Positions 1 to 12,109 are shown, counted from the first letter of the stretch. The stretch is DNA of 64,000 nucleotides from Blastocatellia bacterium (GCA_016713405.1 JADJPF010000012.1:1-64000), one strand, 5' to 3'. The notes: generated by a model not told the origin, from the letters alone. Translations and numbers: made by a program.

Positions 1-2757
1 CAAAGAAATTGTTCAACGTAGTGGAGTTTCTCATAAACAAGTAAACCTTTCTAATATAGCTAGCAAACAAGGAACTCTTTTTAGTAATAATGCGGCAAGT
101 GTTGCTAATTTTACAGATTTAGAACTTGAAGTAGTAAAAATAGTATTTGGTAAATCAATAAAAATTAATCTTTCTGATGCAAGGAAAAAAGCTAAAGGTG
201 ATGACAAACAACTAGATTTTTTTTCTTTAATAGATGGACAACTAGGTTCAGAAACAATTATTGAAGAAGAAGAAAAACGTAGTCAAACATTAGGCGGAGA
301 TTTCTACCTAGCAGATTTAGGTAAAGCAGCACAAGAAATAGAAAAAGTTTTGCTTAGTAATACTACTTCTTTAAGTTCGGCACTTATACAAGATTTTTGG
401 TTCGTATTAGTGATAAAGAAGATATTAAAGCACATTGGGAATTTCGCTATGAAGATCTTCGCCCTCAAACCCTACAAGATTACTACGAATCATCACTTAG
501 TACAGCAGTACAGCTAGCCTACAATGAAAAAGATAAAAGTTTTGAAATCGCTGTTGGTGAAAGCAAACGTCAGCGTAAAGAATTAGGTGCATATTACACG
601 GACGCGCGGCTTTGTCGCTATATGGTAGAGCAAACCCGTTAAGCCAATTTTTGATGAGTCGTATCGAGCAATTGCGAATAGCAGTTGAGGACAAAGATTT
701 GGCTACAGCTAGACAAACTTTTTATTCAATTGTCCATATGTCCATTTGTGACCCAACAATGGGTAGCGCACCGTTTTTGCGTGCTGCTTTTGATTATTTA
801 GCTGAATCTACGCAATATTTTAAGCTTTGTAGATATGTTAATGAGTGTAAAAGCAAGCTACCAGATTTTTACAGTGAAGTAGCTAAAAACTATCCATTCC
901 TTGCCGCTAAAGGTGGGCGAATGGATGAAGACGGCGTAGGGGCTTGGGAACTACATATTTTACGCCAAATGCTTTACGGCGTAGACATTGACCGCAAAGC
1001 CGTTTGTATAGCCTGCCAGACCTTTGCCTTATCATCAATGCGCTACTTAAAACAAGGTGAGCGTTTCCCATCATTTTTTAACTTAAATCTTAAGTTAGGC
1101 AATGCGTTAATTTCGCCTACAAGACCAAGCGACAGACAGCAACTAGCCAAAGATCAAGGTAAAGAGCTTGCAAAACTCATTCAACTTCGCCGCAAAGCGC
1201 GATTAATTCCCAACGATGAAAAAGCTTATGAAGAGCTAGCCAAAATCTTTAAGCAAATTCAAGACATAAAAACCCCGATTTTAGAAAAGCTTGTGCAAGA
1301 AAATGTAGCACCTATTTTAGATAAATTTACCGAAGAGTTATTGCCATTTTGTTGGGAGCTAGAATTTCCAGAAGTATTTTTTAATGATGATGGAACGCTT
1401 AAAGAAAACCCTGGTTTTGATGTTGTTATAGGCAATCCACCTTGGGAAGCAATTAAATTTAATGACAATGAATTTTCGCGCTCAATTGGAGTTACAGATA
1501 TTTCAATTCAAAAGCTTAATCAAGACAAACAAGGAAGTTGACATAGCTTATAAACATTACCGTGAATCTATAGATGTTTGGAAAGAATGGGTTAGCTCAA
1601 ACTATCAATATCAATACCAACAAGGCGGGCGAGATCGTAACAAATGGCGACTAGCAACAGAAGTTTCTTGGAAGCTTACAAAATTAAATGGTTCAATGAG
1701 TTTAGTTATACCAAGCGGAATAATTGCTGATGAAGGTGGTTTTGTCCTTAAAGAATGGATATTTTCAGAAGGTAAAGCAGGTACATTTATTTCTTTTGAT
1801 GAAGCTAATAATGTTTTTCCGGCTCACAAGCTTTTACAGTAGTAATTTTCCAAAAGTAAAAGAACAGAAACAGTTAAACATTTTAGAAGGTTTAATCCAA
1901 GCTGAAACCTTATTTAATTGGCCTTACAACCGTTATCTTTATCTACAGATTTAGTGAAAAAGATGAGTCCAGAAGTTATTAGCCATTCCCAATATTAGGG
2001 ATAACATAGACCTATCCTTACTAGAAAAGCTTATTCTCACCCTTTGATTACGATTACGCTTTTGGTATACACAAACGGTTTCTTATGATTTCCACATGGG
2101 AAACGATAAAGAACATTTTGAACGAGGTGGAGCAATTCCACTACTGGAAGGAAAAAGTATTGAACAATATGAAGTGGTTCAGCCTGAACAAATAGAAAAA
2201 CGTGTCGCTTTCCGTCGTCAAACTGAGCCAAACAGACAATATCGTATTGCTTGTGCTGATGTAGCAGGAACATTATTAGCTCGCCGTATGTTGTGCAGCG
2301 TTTTACTCTATGGTTATGCTACAGGGATAAACTTATTAGCTTTCTGGTTACAGGAATAATGCTGAACGTCTTTCTTGTAGCAATACTTAATAGTTTTGTT
2401 ATTGAATGGCGGGTTAGACAAATTGCTAGAAGCAACAATATTAAAAAATTTATGCTTACTCAACTTCCTATTCCGACCACCAAAACAGGACGTTGAAAGA
2501 GTTGCATCACTTGTAGCATCGCTTATAACCACAGATGAACGCTTTGCAGACTTAAAACCATTGCTGCAAGATAAAATGCCTGTTTTTCAAGAAGATAAAC
2601 GACACGAAATAAAATGCTTAATTGATGCAGAAATAGCACATTTATTTGGCCTAACAGACATTGAACTTAGACGGGTCTTGGAACGATTTGATAAAGTCCA
2701 CAAGAAACTAAAGATTTGGTTATGAAATATTTTCAAGAAATAATGGGTGAAGCTTAG
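1..2757 (+). pseudogene. Eco57I-type adenine-specific DNA methyltransferase (restriction-modification), 5' partial, multiply frameshifted
   Basis: The gene enters from the left edge and ends with TAG at 2755-2757. Stitched frames give a large N6-adenine methyltransferase of the Eco57I/type IIG kind. An N-terminal helical region is followed by GAYYTDARLCRYMVEQT (about 585-640), a SAM-binding motif I variant DPTMGSAPFL (about 750-779) and the catalytic motif IV GNPPW (about 1430-1445). Downstream are VIPSGI and a C-terminal target-recognition-like region ending QEIMGEA. The reading frame changes near 395, 640, 700, 1530, 1840, 1950-2100, 2350, 2480 and 2700, so no single ORF covers more than about a third of it. 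Family knowledge: such enzymes methylate adenine and are often fused to, or partnered with, a nuclease. The gene is either a pseudogene or a poorly sequenced real gene. I am confident of the methyltransferase identity but less so of the subtype. Confidence 0.8.
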
Positions 2758-2858
2758 GGGCGGGAATGGAACGCCAGAATTTATATTTACAACTATGCTG
2801 AAGCAGAAAATTTATTAAAATAATTCACAAAAAATTTGTCTGGTCAAACGCTAAATAA

Positions 2859-3249
2859 ATGGCTTGTGGGATAAATATAAAATTGTGCCTCAAGAGCCGG
2901 TTCAAACGACATTTTAGCGTCCATGTTGAAATAAATATAGATACTTGGTTGATGCTAGAAGGTTTAGCTAAAATCACTAATCGCACACCTGAAGAATTAA
3001 TTGAAGAATGGGCTAGCGATAAAAACAGCCCTTTACTTGTAGAAGAACAAGGTAAGTTTATTTCTCAAGAAACCTTAGAAAAAGTAGCCAAAGTTTTAAA
3101 CATAGCGGAAATGTTCTTTAGTAAAACTATTGCTGATACACAACAAAAATTAGGTGATAATTATCCAGAATGCGAAAAGAGTGGCTAAAACAACTCAAGA
3201 AATTTTTAGCACATTACGCGAGTTATTAAATATTGAAATAGAAGGGTGA
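2859..3249 (+). pseudogene. Small uncharacterised protein, frameshifted near its 3' end
   Basis: I do not recognise this family. The first ORF encodes about 109 residues, and the other frame adds a natural C-terminus ending in LLNIEIEG and TGA at 3247-3249, six bases before the Uma2 start. The shift lies around 3165-3175. The part VEINIDTWLMLEGLA followed by TPEELIEEW looks like a short helical DNA-binding fold (ribbon-helix-helix-like), which is only a pattern impression. The first 25 residues are basic and poorly convincing, so the true start may be a later codon. Its position between the methyltransferase and Uma2 suggests it was part of the same operon. Confidence 0.4.
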
Positions 3250-3255
3250 AAATTT

Positions 3256-3828
3256 ATGTCAGCAAATCCAAAACATTACTACACACTTGAAGAATACTTT
3301 GCTTTGGAAAAAGTCGGTCATGCCCGCTATGAATATTGGGACGGCGATATTGTTTGCATGAGTGGCGGAACTAAAGAGCATGCACAGATTGGCGGAAATA
3401 TCTTTGGTGAGCTTTACAGCCAACTTAAAGGTAGAAGATGCAAAGTTTTTACAAGCGAAATAGCTATTAATACTCCAGCTTTTCCCCCTTATCGTTATCC
3501 TGATATCAGTGTTGCTTGTGGAGATATGGCTTTTGAGAAAATATCCGATATAGATACACTAGCTAACCCTACAGTTATTTTTGAAGTGCTTTCTTTAAGC
3601 ACCGAAGTAGCGGATCGAGGGCGCAAACTTCAAGCTTATAGAGCAATGGAAACGCTGCAAGAATACGTGCTTGTTTCTCAAGTTAGGCCACAAATTACCC
3701 ATTATGTTAAACAAGACAATGGAGAATGGCAGAGCTTTGATATATCAGGTCTAGCCGTAACCCTTACATTAAATAGCATTGGCTGTAATTTGTCCTTGCA
3801 AGATATTTATGATGGCATAGTTTTTTAA
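3256..3828 (+). CDS. Uma2-family (DUF820) PD-(D/E)XK endonuclease
   Basis: The 190-residue product is a typical-length Uma2 protein. The N-terminal YYTLEEYFALE and RYEYWDGDIV are characteristic of the family. The restriction-endonuclease-like core follows with YPDISV (active-site Asp), PTVIFEVLS (active-site Glu) and the usual ST...DRGRKLQAYRA helix. The start ATG follows closely on the stop of the preceding gene, and the next gene starts 21 bases after its stop, which fits an operon. This is the only gene of the first 9.8 kb that is fully intact. Uma2 proteins are widespread and abundant in cyanobacteria and Acidobacteriota, and their substrates are not established. A second intact member lies at 23.9 kb, and a fragment of another at 25.7 kb. 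Confidence 0.85.
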   Translation: MSANPKHYYTLEEYFALEKVGHARYEYWDGDIVCMSGGTKEHAQIGGNIFGELYSQLKGRRCKVFTSEIAINTPAFPPYRYPDISVACGDMAFEKISDIDTLANPTVIFEVLSLSTEVADRGRKLQAYRAMETLQEYVLVSQVRPQITHYVKQDNGEWQSFDISGLAVTLTLNSIGCNLSLQDIYDGIVF

Positions 3829-3849
3829 TTAAAAGTTATTGGAGGATTT

Positions 3850-4446
3850 ATGGCTTTTAGCGATTATAAAACTATTTCACAAATACAAAGAATTTGGTAT
3901 CAAATACCAAGAAGAAAATTTTATTCAAATTCAGCCCTTTGAAGCCTCCCAAGCTTTCTTAGAAGATATAAAATTTAATTTAGAGAATATTGATGTTTAT
4001 ACTTCAGGAAGTCATGTACAGAATTAATTGTCACACCTATTTTTCTGGAAGTTTATAAAAATATTGAAAAAATATTCTTTTTGGATTCAAAAATATATTA
4101 CCTATACAGATAAATTAAGTGGTACACCTGACTATATGATTGCTACTAAATCTCCTTTAGGAAAAACTGTCTTAGATACCCCATTAATAGTAATTGTAGA
4201 AGCTAAAAAGAATGATTTTGAACAAGGTTTTGGGGCAATGTTTAGCAGAATTGGTAGCAGCACAAAAAATCAATGAAGATAATTTATTGCCTGTGTATGG
4301 AATAGTAACAGATGGAGAATTATGGAAATTTGGTAAATTAATTGACACAACTTTTTACAAAAAATATTGATGGATATACAGTTACAGCACTCTCAAAACT
4401 ACTAGGAGCAATAGATTTTATATTACAAGCAGCAAGTCCAAAATAA
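3850..4446 (+). pseudogene. PD-(D/E)XK-like nuclease domain protein, multiply frameshifted
   Basis: A strong ribosome-binding site (GGAGGA, 3841-3846) precedes ATG at 3850. The frame changes within the first 15 codons (near 3890) and again near 4020, 4110, 4250 and 4340. Stitched, the protein is about 195 residues. It shows GTPDYMI (candidate active-site Asp), then IVIVEAKKNDFEQG, which is the E-x-K core of PD-(D/E)XK nucleases, then VYGIVTDGELWKFGKL and a C-terminal helix. This arrangement is common in small restriction-like nucleases and in the N-termini of type I HsdR-like proteins. I infer a nuclease role within the restriction/defence cassette. Confidence 0.6.
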
Positions 4447-4477
4447 TATTTTTAATTAAGGAAATAATTTTTCATCA

Positions 4478-7400
4478 GTGGACGAAAAAAAATATTAGAA
4501 ATGCTAGGCCAAGTGCTAACTGATTCTGCTAGTGGGTTGCAACTTGAAGTTTTAGAACTGGAAATAGCAAAAAATTAGGTCGTCCAATATCTCGAAAAAA
4601 CTTAGAAGAATTACTTGTTAGACATCCAGACCGCTTTGAGGTTGATGGCGGCGGACATTGGCAATTAAAAATCCGCGCTCAAGCAATTGAAGTAGAACAA
4701 CCAGCCCTATTAAAAACCTCGTCATCTTTGAAACACGGCTGCTATGTAGTCTTTGACCTAGAAACCCTTGGCAAAGACGCAGAAAGCGAAGAAACGGAAA
4801 TTATAGAAATCGCCTATGCCCGCTATGAAAACAACAAACAAGTTGAAAGCTGGCAAACATTTGTAAAACCAAGTGTTGATATTCCTCAACTAATTACTGA
4901 GCTTACAACAATTGAAGATAAAGATGTTTGCAATGCACCAAACCAAAAGAAGCTTTAGAAGAAATTTTTAAGCGCACTCAAGGCTATCCATTAATTGCAC
5001 ATAATTGTTTTGCTTTTGATAGGGTTGTTTTACTTAATATTGCTGCTAGATTAAACATAGAATTGCCTAAAGATTTAGTTTTTCTTGACACTTTGCCGCT
5101 AGCACGAATATTTCACCAAAACCAGGTCAACGCCATACTAATGAAGATTTAGCACAACTTTACAATTCATATCAGGAAGGTGCGCATCGTGCGGATGTCG
5201 ATGTAGCAATGCTTTGTGGTGTTGTTTCAGGGCTGCTAGCAGAAACTAACAACCACCCAGCCGGAGTTTTAATTTATGAGCTTTTACATAAAGCAAATGA
5301 ACCTTGGGCCGATTTGCTAGACAAACCTAAACAACCTTTAGATTTAGACAATGTGCTAGCTCAGTTAGGCAAGGCTCAACTGCCTTTGCTACCAGCAAAA
5401 AACAAAGCTAGCGGTATTGGTGCAGAAACCAAAGCAGTTGACGCAATTTTTGACGAAATGCTAGCGCGTGGACGTGATAGCCGCGCTTCTCAAAAACGCT
5501 TTTCACACTTGGCCGCAGATGCTTTTCGTACAAAGCAATTTGCTGTTGTAGAAGCTGGCACGGGAACAGGAAAAAGCCTTGGCTATCTTATCCCTGCGGC
5601 ACTTCAAGCACATAGCCAAAGCCAAGCTGTAGTTGTATCAACTTATACTAAAATACTACAGAATCAATTAGTAGAAAAAGATATAGCCTTTTTACAAGAA
5701 TTAATGCCAAATCTAACGGCTGTAACTCTTAAAGGTCGTGGCAACTATTTAAGTATCAATAAATTACAAGAAGAATTGCTGGATGCTGTAGAAGAAGATT
5801 TTTTATCGCGTGCGCGTGGCTGGACATTATCGCTACTAACTTCACTAGCTATTGATAGCCCAACTGGTGATTTAGAAACGACTTGGTTTACTTTAGAAAG
5901 CCTGGATGAATATCTTGATAGCCAAGGCGAGCCGTTTATTATTCAAAACAATGTGTCGGCTAAAGGTGCAAGTCAAGCAGATAAACAAGCAATAAATTAG
6001 ATTTTTATGACAGAGCAAAAGAAAATGCCTCTCGTGCTGATATAATCGTGGTCAATCATAGCTTGTTGCTTGCTCAAGCGGTGATGACTGAAGATGACCG
6101 CCTGCCAGAACTGATTTCCTTTTGTTATCTGCGATGAATCACATAATTTAGAAGATGCAGCAACTTCTGTTTTAAAACAAGAAATTAGCGAAAAGTATTT
6201 ACGCCGATTAATTTATGCTATTTATGATGAAAAACGCCGCACAGGACTTTTAGCAAATGCTCGTAAAATAGGCATTTCAGCAGAAAATGAAATCTTAAAA
6301 AAAACTACTCAAGCATTATTTGAAAGCAATCTACATATTGATAATATTTCAACAAGGCTTCAAACATTTGTTGGGGCTAATACGGTTGTTTCAACTGCTG
6401 AACGCGCCCGTTTTGGAGTTAGTTTAGAGCTAAGGTCTTCATCCTTAAGCGCGTCCGGCGGCCCTGCTTTAAGAGAGTCTGCTATAGCTTTGCTTGACAC
6501 ATTGGACAAACTTTCTACAGCTTTAACGGATCTAGCTAAAATAGTTTTTGAACAAACTTATAAAGCTAGCAATCGAAACAGTCAACGTGTTGCTAGACTT
6601 GCTTATAGTTTGGCAATGGATCTTTTTGATGCTAAAAAAATATTAAATTGGTTTTGGAAATTTTATGAAGCTACAACTTACGTTAGAGTAATTAAGCTTG
6701 AACCAGATAGACAAAATAAATTGTTTTGGACTTTAGAAGGCTTACCCATAGATGTAAGCGCGTTGCTGCATGATAGGTTATGGTCAAGGCTAGATGCAGC
6801 CGTGTTTTGTTCTGCTACTTTAGCAACTCATGGAGATGAGTTTGGGTTTTTCTTAAGGCGTAATGGACTAGAGCGTTTACAAAAAACCAAAGTTGTTACA
6901 GAAATCTTGCCGCATGTGTTTGATTATAAACAAAATGCCCTGCTTATGTTGCCAGCACATTTACCAACACCGCGAGATGAGGCATTAAAAAAAGAATTTC
7001 CTCAAGCTGTTGCTGCTGAATTACTAAGATTTATTCCATACTTTCGAGGTCGTACTTTAGGCTTATTTACTGCACGATCAAGAATGAGAATGGTTTATGA
7101 GCAAATAGGCTCAACACTACATCAAAAGGGCTACCCAATACTTTGCCAAGGCGAAGGTGCTTTAGCAAAACTTCGAGAAGAATTTGAAAAACGTGAAGAA
7201 GTTAGCTTGTTTGGAGTAAGATCTTTATGGGAAGGTGTAGATGCCAGGACGCTCACTCTCTTTTGTTTTTATGAGCAAAATGCCTTTTCCATCTCTAGGC
7301 GACCCCTTGGAATCTGCCAGAATGAATGCGGTTGAAAGAGCCGGAGGAAATGGTTTTTATGATTATTTTCTTCCTAAAACTATTTTTACTTTTAAGCAAG

Positions 7401-9830
7401 GCTTTGGACGGTTGATTAGGTCAAAATCTGATCGCGGGGTTGTAATTTTTCTAGATAAACGGCTTAGAGGTGCAACTTATCGCCCAGATGTACTTAACTC
7501 ATTGCCAGATCCAATGGTTGGTTATGAATCTGATTTAGATATGTACAAGCGCGTTTGTGATTGGATGGGTGAGCCTTTTAATGAATCGCTACTACCACCA
7601 GTTGCAATACACGAAATAGAACGCATATTAGCCGAACATACACTTAAAAAAGCTACTTTTTCTGACTCTGAATTTGATAAAGAAGTCTTGCCACATCTTT
7701 TGGCAGTCTTAAAAAGCGTTTGGGGCTTTGATAGTTTTAGAAAAATCAATTAGATATTGTTCGCGCTGTTTTAACTGGTAATGACTTGCTAGGTCTATTT
7801 CCCTACAGGTGCAGGAAAAGTTTAACTTTTCAGTTGCCTGCTTTAGTGCGCCCAGGTCTTACCCTAGTAATATCACCATTAATTGCATTAATTCGTGACC
7901 AAGTTCAGAAATTACGCCTATGAGGCAGAAGTAAAATATGTTAACTGTTTGGTTAGTGGTATGACTTCTATGGAACAAGAAAGTTTTAGCCGAGGCGAAA
8001 AATAAACGCTTACGTATTTTATATGTATCGCCTGAAAGACTTCGTGACCCACGTTTTAGAATGTTTTTAGCTGAACTTCCAATAGTTCAGCTTGTAGTTG
8101 ATGAAGCGCATTGTATTTCTTGGGAGCATGATTTTCGCCCTGATTTTTGAAATCGCTACACTTTTGCCAGCAACTAAAATATTGCTATTCAAGCATTAAC
8201 AGCAACGGCTACAACGCCTGTTCGCAGTGAAATAGAGAAACCTTAGAGTTAGGAAAAGAGGCTTACCATTTGTTACAATGACAGGGGATTTTAGACGAGA
8301 TAACTTAGTTTTTCGTGTTTTTCATCCTTCATCAGCAAAAGACCGAGATGCTTTAACAATAAGCCTAGCTCAACAAATAGTAAGCAACTCTGAAAAAGGC
8401 GGAGCAGGCGTTATTTATGTTGCAACACGGCGGGAATCAGAAAGACTTGCTACATTTTTACGTAGTCGCAATATTGCGGCACAAGCCTATCATGCAGGCT
8501 TACCAACATCTACACGTCAATATGTCCAAGAACTTTTATGCAAGGTGAAATTCAAGTTGTAGTGGCAACAAACGCTTTTGGAATGGGTGTTGATAAACAA
8601 GAAATTAGATTTGTTATCCATTATGATCATCCAAATTCTGTAGAAGCTTATGTACAAGAATCAGGCCGCGCCGGTCGAGATGGAAAAGAAGCTTATGCTA
8701 TTTTAATTTATTCATCAGCAACTCAAAGAACACATAGATTTTTAGCTAAAAAAAGGCATTCCTACAGTAGAAGAAATTTCAGAAATAGCTGAACGTATCT
8801 TAGCAGCTAACTTTTATGGTGCAGTTCGCTCTAGTGATGGCAAGGTTTTTACTTCATTTGAAAATATGGTGACGGGAACTTGATTTTGAAGAAGCTAAAC
8901 TAAGAGTAATTGTCTATGCTTTAGAACAAGCCGAGGGTAATAAAACGAGAAGAAGATTTTGTTTTAGAAGCTACTATATTACTAAATAATGACCTAGATG
9001 ATATACTTAATAAACTCTCAAGCTCAGAACAAGAATTATTTGAAGTTCTTATAAAAGAATTTAGCCTAAGCCTAATGTTCGTTGTTATTATCGAGCATTA
9101 CCATTAATTGAAAAAACAAACTTTAGTCCATACATTGTAGAGGCGTTGTTAACTAAACTAGCACAAAATGGAGAGTTAATTTTTAGAGCTTATGCTAGAG
9201 GTAGTAGTTTTAACGCTTCAATTAATGCAAATAATAAAGATGTAATTAAAAAAAATAGCCACAGATTTTTTAAGTCGTTTTGAACAATTTGATAATAGAT
9301 TAAAAGATATGATTAAGTTTGCTGAAATGAGTGTTAATTCAAGAGAATGTCGGGCTGCTTACTTAATCAATTACCTAACAGGTGACACAAATTCGCCTCG
9401 TTGCGGTAAATGTGATTTATGTTCGTCTAGCTATCCTGTGCCTTGGAATATGAGTGCGGTAGTTGCTCCAGAACCGCTAAAAGTTGAACCCATAATAGCT
9501 ATTTTAGAAGCTGTTCGAGACCATAATAGTCAATATGGAAAAATGACTCTTAAAAAAATGCTACTTGGAGAAGGTTTTGGAAAAAGTGGTGGCAAAACCT
9601 ATGAATTACCAGCTTATGCTAGGCGTTCAGAGCATTTTGGCGTTTTGAAAAATGCTCTAAACCATGAAAAATTACAACATTATTTTGATCGTCTAATTGC
9701 AGATGGTTATATATCGGAAATAGAAAGACAGCTTTCAAAAGATAAAGGTATCTATACAAGTATACAGCTTACACCACGAGGGCGAGATATCCTTGCTGGT
9801 GCTGAAGCTCTGCCAGGCTCAATTAGCTGA
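4478..9830 (+). pseudogene. Giant DnaQ-like exonuclease / DinG helicase / RecQ helicase fusion, multiply frameshifted
   Basis: Stitched frames read as one protein of about 1780 residues. After a short N-terminal winged-helix-like region comes a DEDD exonuclease (FDLETLG, near 4755; IAHNCFAFDR, near 4995). A DinG-type superfamily-2 helicase follows, with Walker A EAGTGTGKS (about 5551) and box II CDESHNLEDAA (about 6130). From 7720, with no stop or new start, RecQ follows: WGFDSFRK, the split Walker A FPTGAGKS (about 7800-7830), VVDEAHCISW (about 8098), GMGVDKQEIRFVIHYDHP, QESGRAGRDGK, and the zinc-binding SRECRAAYLINY...CGKCDLC with an RQC-like winged helix. About a dozen single-base shifts interrupt it (for example near 4579, 4945, 5120, 5998, 6115, 7245, 7750, 7808 and 8550). 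The GTG start at 4478 is uncertain. B. subtilis-type DinG has the same exonuclease-helicase order; joining RecQ to it is unusual. Confidence 0.75.
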
Positions 9831-9850
9831 ATACCTTCAGGAGATACACC

Positions 9851-11342
9851 ATGAAATATGTCCAACACAAAGATTTTTATCTAAATCCACGCAAGCCAAT
9901 CAAATTTTTAGACCAAATAGTTAGTAAATTTTCTAGAAGTCGCTATACATTACAGAGCAGGAAGCCTTAGAAGAAATATGGAACAGCGGCGAAGATGTTC
10001 GACTTAGAGAAGATCCTAGGTTTTGGGAGATTTATGGATTAAACCATTTTCATTTATCTAATCAATGTCTTGCTAATAAACTGCTTGTAGATCGTCTTTG
10101 GAAAGGGATGTGGAATGGTCAGGATTTAGAGGAAGAATTAAGTAAACTTGATAGCTCAAATAAATTTTATGTTTTTTGCCCTGCTGATGCTCGCTTTACC
10201 CAAAATGATAAGGCTTTGATGTTAACGGCTAGGCCAATTATTAAGCTACCAACAGAACTTCAACAAGAAATAAATATAGTTTTAGATAAATTCTTACATC
10301 TTCACCAAAAACAAGCAAAACCCCTTACTACACATCAAATAAATGACAAGCTAGTTTATATAAATGAAAAATTTGGCGAAAAAGATAATATTCTTGATAT
10401 TTTAGAAAGCTGTTTATATCAAAGATCTGATTGGTCAGAAATAGCAAGATCTTTATGGCTACCTACTAGCTTAGTACCTAAATTAGACTTACCAAAACAT
10501 TTTAGAGTCTTGCAAGTCAATAATAACTCTAGCTTTAAGAGCATAGAAGTAATAGAAAATAATAACGAGTTGTCTATTTCTGATAGCAATACTATAGAAT
10601 TTCCTGACCCTCCTATAGAAAAACATTTAGATACATCTATTAGTTGAGTACAAGTTTTAAGAACTATTCATATTTATAATAAATACTTACCTGTTCCTAC
10701 TCAAGCACAGTTTAGATATCCAAAATTTGTTGGTCATAAAAGCAATGTTATTGCTGTAAAAGGTGTTTTTTTTGATACTGGAGAAGAAGATTTTCTTTGG
10801 TTAGACATAAAACAAAACCGATTTTTTGGAGAATTTTTAACAACAATTCTTGAGTGGGAAACATCTGGTCGGAAGTTACACCTAACATGGTTTGCTGAAG
10901 CTATAGTAATTAAGCTAGGAGAAATAGATAGACAAGTACAACTAGAGGAAGCTAGACATATTGATCCTGAAAGTTTACAAAATTTAAGGTTAAAACAAGG
11001 TGAGTCCTATAGAAAAACTCTTAGCGAAATCCTTCGCAATAACCCAAATGGATTAGATTTTCGTGCTTTATATGAAAAACTTTCACAACAACAAAATCAT
11101 TATCCAAATCGCAACACAATTCGCATTATTTTGGCACAGTCACCAGAGTTTATAGCTAATGGCAATATTTGGAAATGGCAAGAAAAGAAAATGCTTCGCA
11201 AGTTCTAAATAAATTTTTAACGCTAGCTGATTTGGCTAATAAATCTGGCAAAGAAGTTAACAATTTAGCCGATCTAGCTGATGCAGTAAGCAACGCCTTA
11301 AAAAATATAGTTAATAAATCTGATTCTTCAAAAAACAAATAA
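9851..11342 (+). pseudogene. Uncharacterised winged-helix partner of the helicase fusion, interrupted by frameshifts and an in-frame TGA
   Basis: ATG at 9851 is preceded by CAGGAG and lies 20 bases after the helicase stop, so the two genes are almost certainly co-transcribed. The first frame fails near 9930-9960. The main frame then runs from about 9970, is cut by TGA at 10645-10647, and continues in the same frame to 11208. A last shift near 11190 leads to the stop at 11340-11342. The product would be about 490 residues. The C-terminal third contains GLDFRALYEKLSQQQ followed by PNRNTIRIILAQSPEF and GNIWKW, which resembles the winged helix-turn-helix of HARE-HTH-like domains. No catalytic motif is visible. 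I infer an accessory DNA-binding subunit; the family is unknown to me. Confidence 0.5.
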
Positions 11343-11374
11343 ATTTATTGCTTATTTTTCCTAGCCAAAAATTA

Positions 11375-12069
11375 CTATTTCTCCAATGTCCCTAGATCAA
11401 TTTCATTTGTTCCACTCTCTTCTATAGTGTCGGTTCGTCTAGGAACATAAATAGAGCGTACATACTCTTCTAAATCAGTGCGTTTAACTTTCCACATGTC
11501 CTTTAAATAGACCTCGCAGTTTACCTTTTTTAAGTCCTCACGTAGTTCTTTTCAGGTATATGAGTTAAGATGGAAACTTCTTCTACCGTCAAAATTAATT
11601 TTGCGGCAGCTTCTACAGCAGATATTGATGTTTTAATGCTTTCTTTGGTGTTTGTACTACTTTTAGCTTCTTCTTTAAGAATTTCCTTAGCTTCCAATGT
11701 AATAGGTAAAGGGCGAAAAGGCTCTTCTACTAACTCTATTGCTGATGCTGCAACTATAGGTTGTTCTAAAATTATAGTTGGTGGTTGTGGGGGAGGTTCT
11801 TCTAATGGTGGAAAAGCAGATGATTTTACTACAGGAAGTTCTTCATTATTTTCCCTTGCGGCCTTAATTCTTTCTAACTCAGTAAGTGGAAAGTAGGCTG
11901 TATAACCACCATGATATTTTTTCTTATAAACTGTAATGATTTTGTCTTTGCTAGAGAGTCGTTGGAGCGTTTTTTCTGAAACGTCTAGAATTTTGGCAGC
12001 TTCTTTTTTAGAAACTAGCCCTGTTAAATCGCTATCTTCTAAATCTGTGTCAAATTTATTTTCTTCCAT
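11375..12069 (-). pseudogene. MerR-like protein with two helix-turn-helix segments, frameshifted
   Basis: The N-terminal segment reads VSKKEAAKILDVSEKTLQRL, a MerR/excisionase-type helix-turn-helix, followed by a wing-like YHGGYTAYFPL. A Pro/Glu-rich linker leads to a second, similar segment beginning LILTVEEVSILTHIPEK. A single-base shift near 11545 ends the visible ORF after EKNYVRT. Restoring the frame continues through LREDLKK and VKRTDLEEYVRSI to TAG at 11375-11377, completing the second domain. The gene is convergent with the helicase operon and divergent from msrA. A direct repeat 40-60 bases upstream of its start could be its operator. It might be a regulator of the cassette or an excisionase-like protein; I cannot tell which. 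Confidence 0.6.
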
Positions 12070-12109
12070 TTTTTTCTACTCCCAATCTTTATTAAACTTT
12101 ATGATAGCT

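Noticed and set aside
1..2757. BREX PglX methyltransferase
   Set aside because: Motifs fit the wider Eco57I group and no other BREX gene (pglZ, brxC, brxL) is present in the window.
10645..10647. In-frame TGA read as a recoded codon (selenocysteine or tryptophan)
   Set aside because: Other genes in the window end normally at TGA, no SECIS-like hairpin is apparent, and the gene has other lesions.
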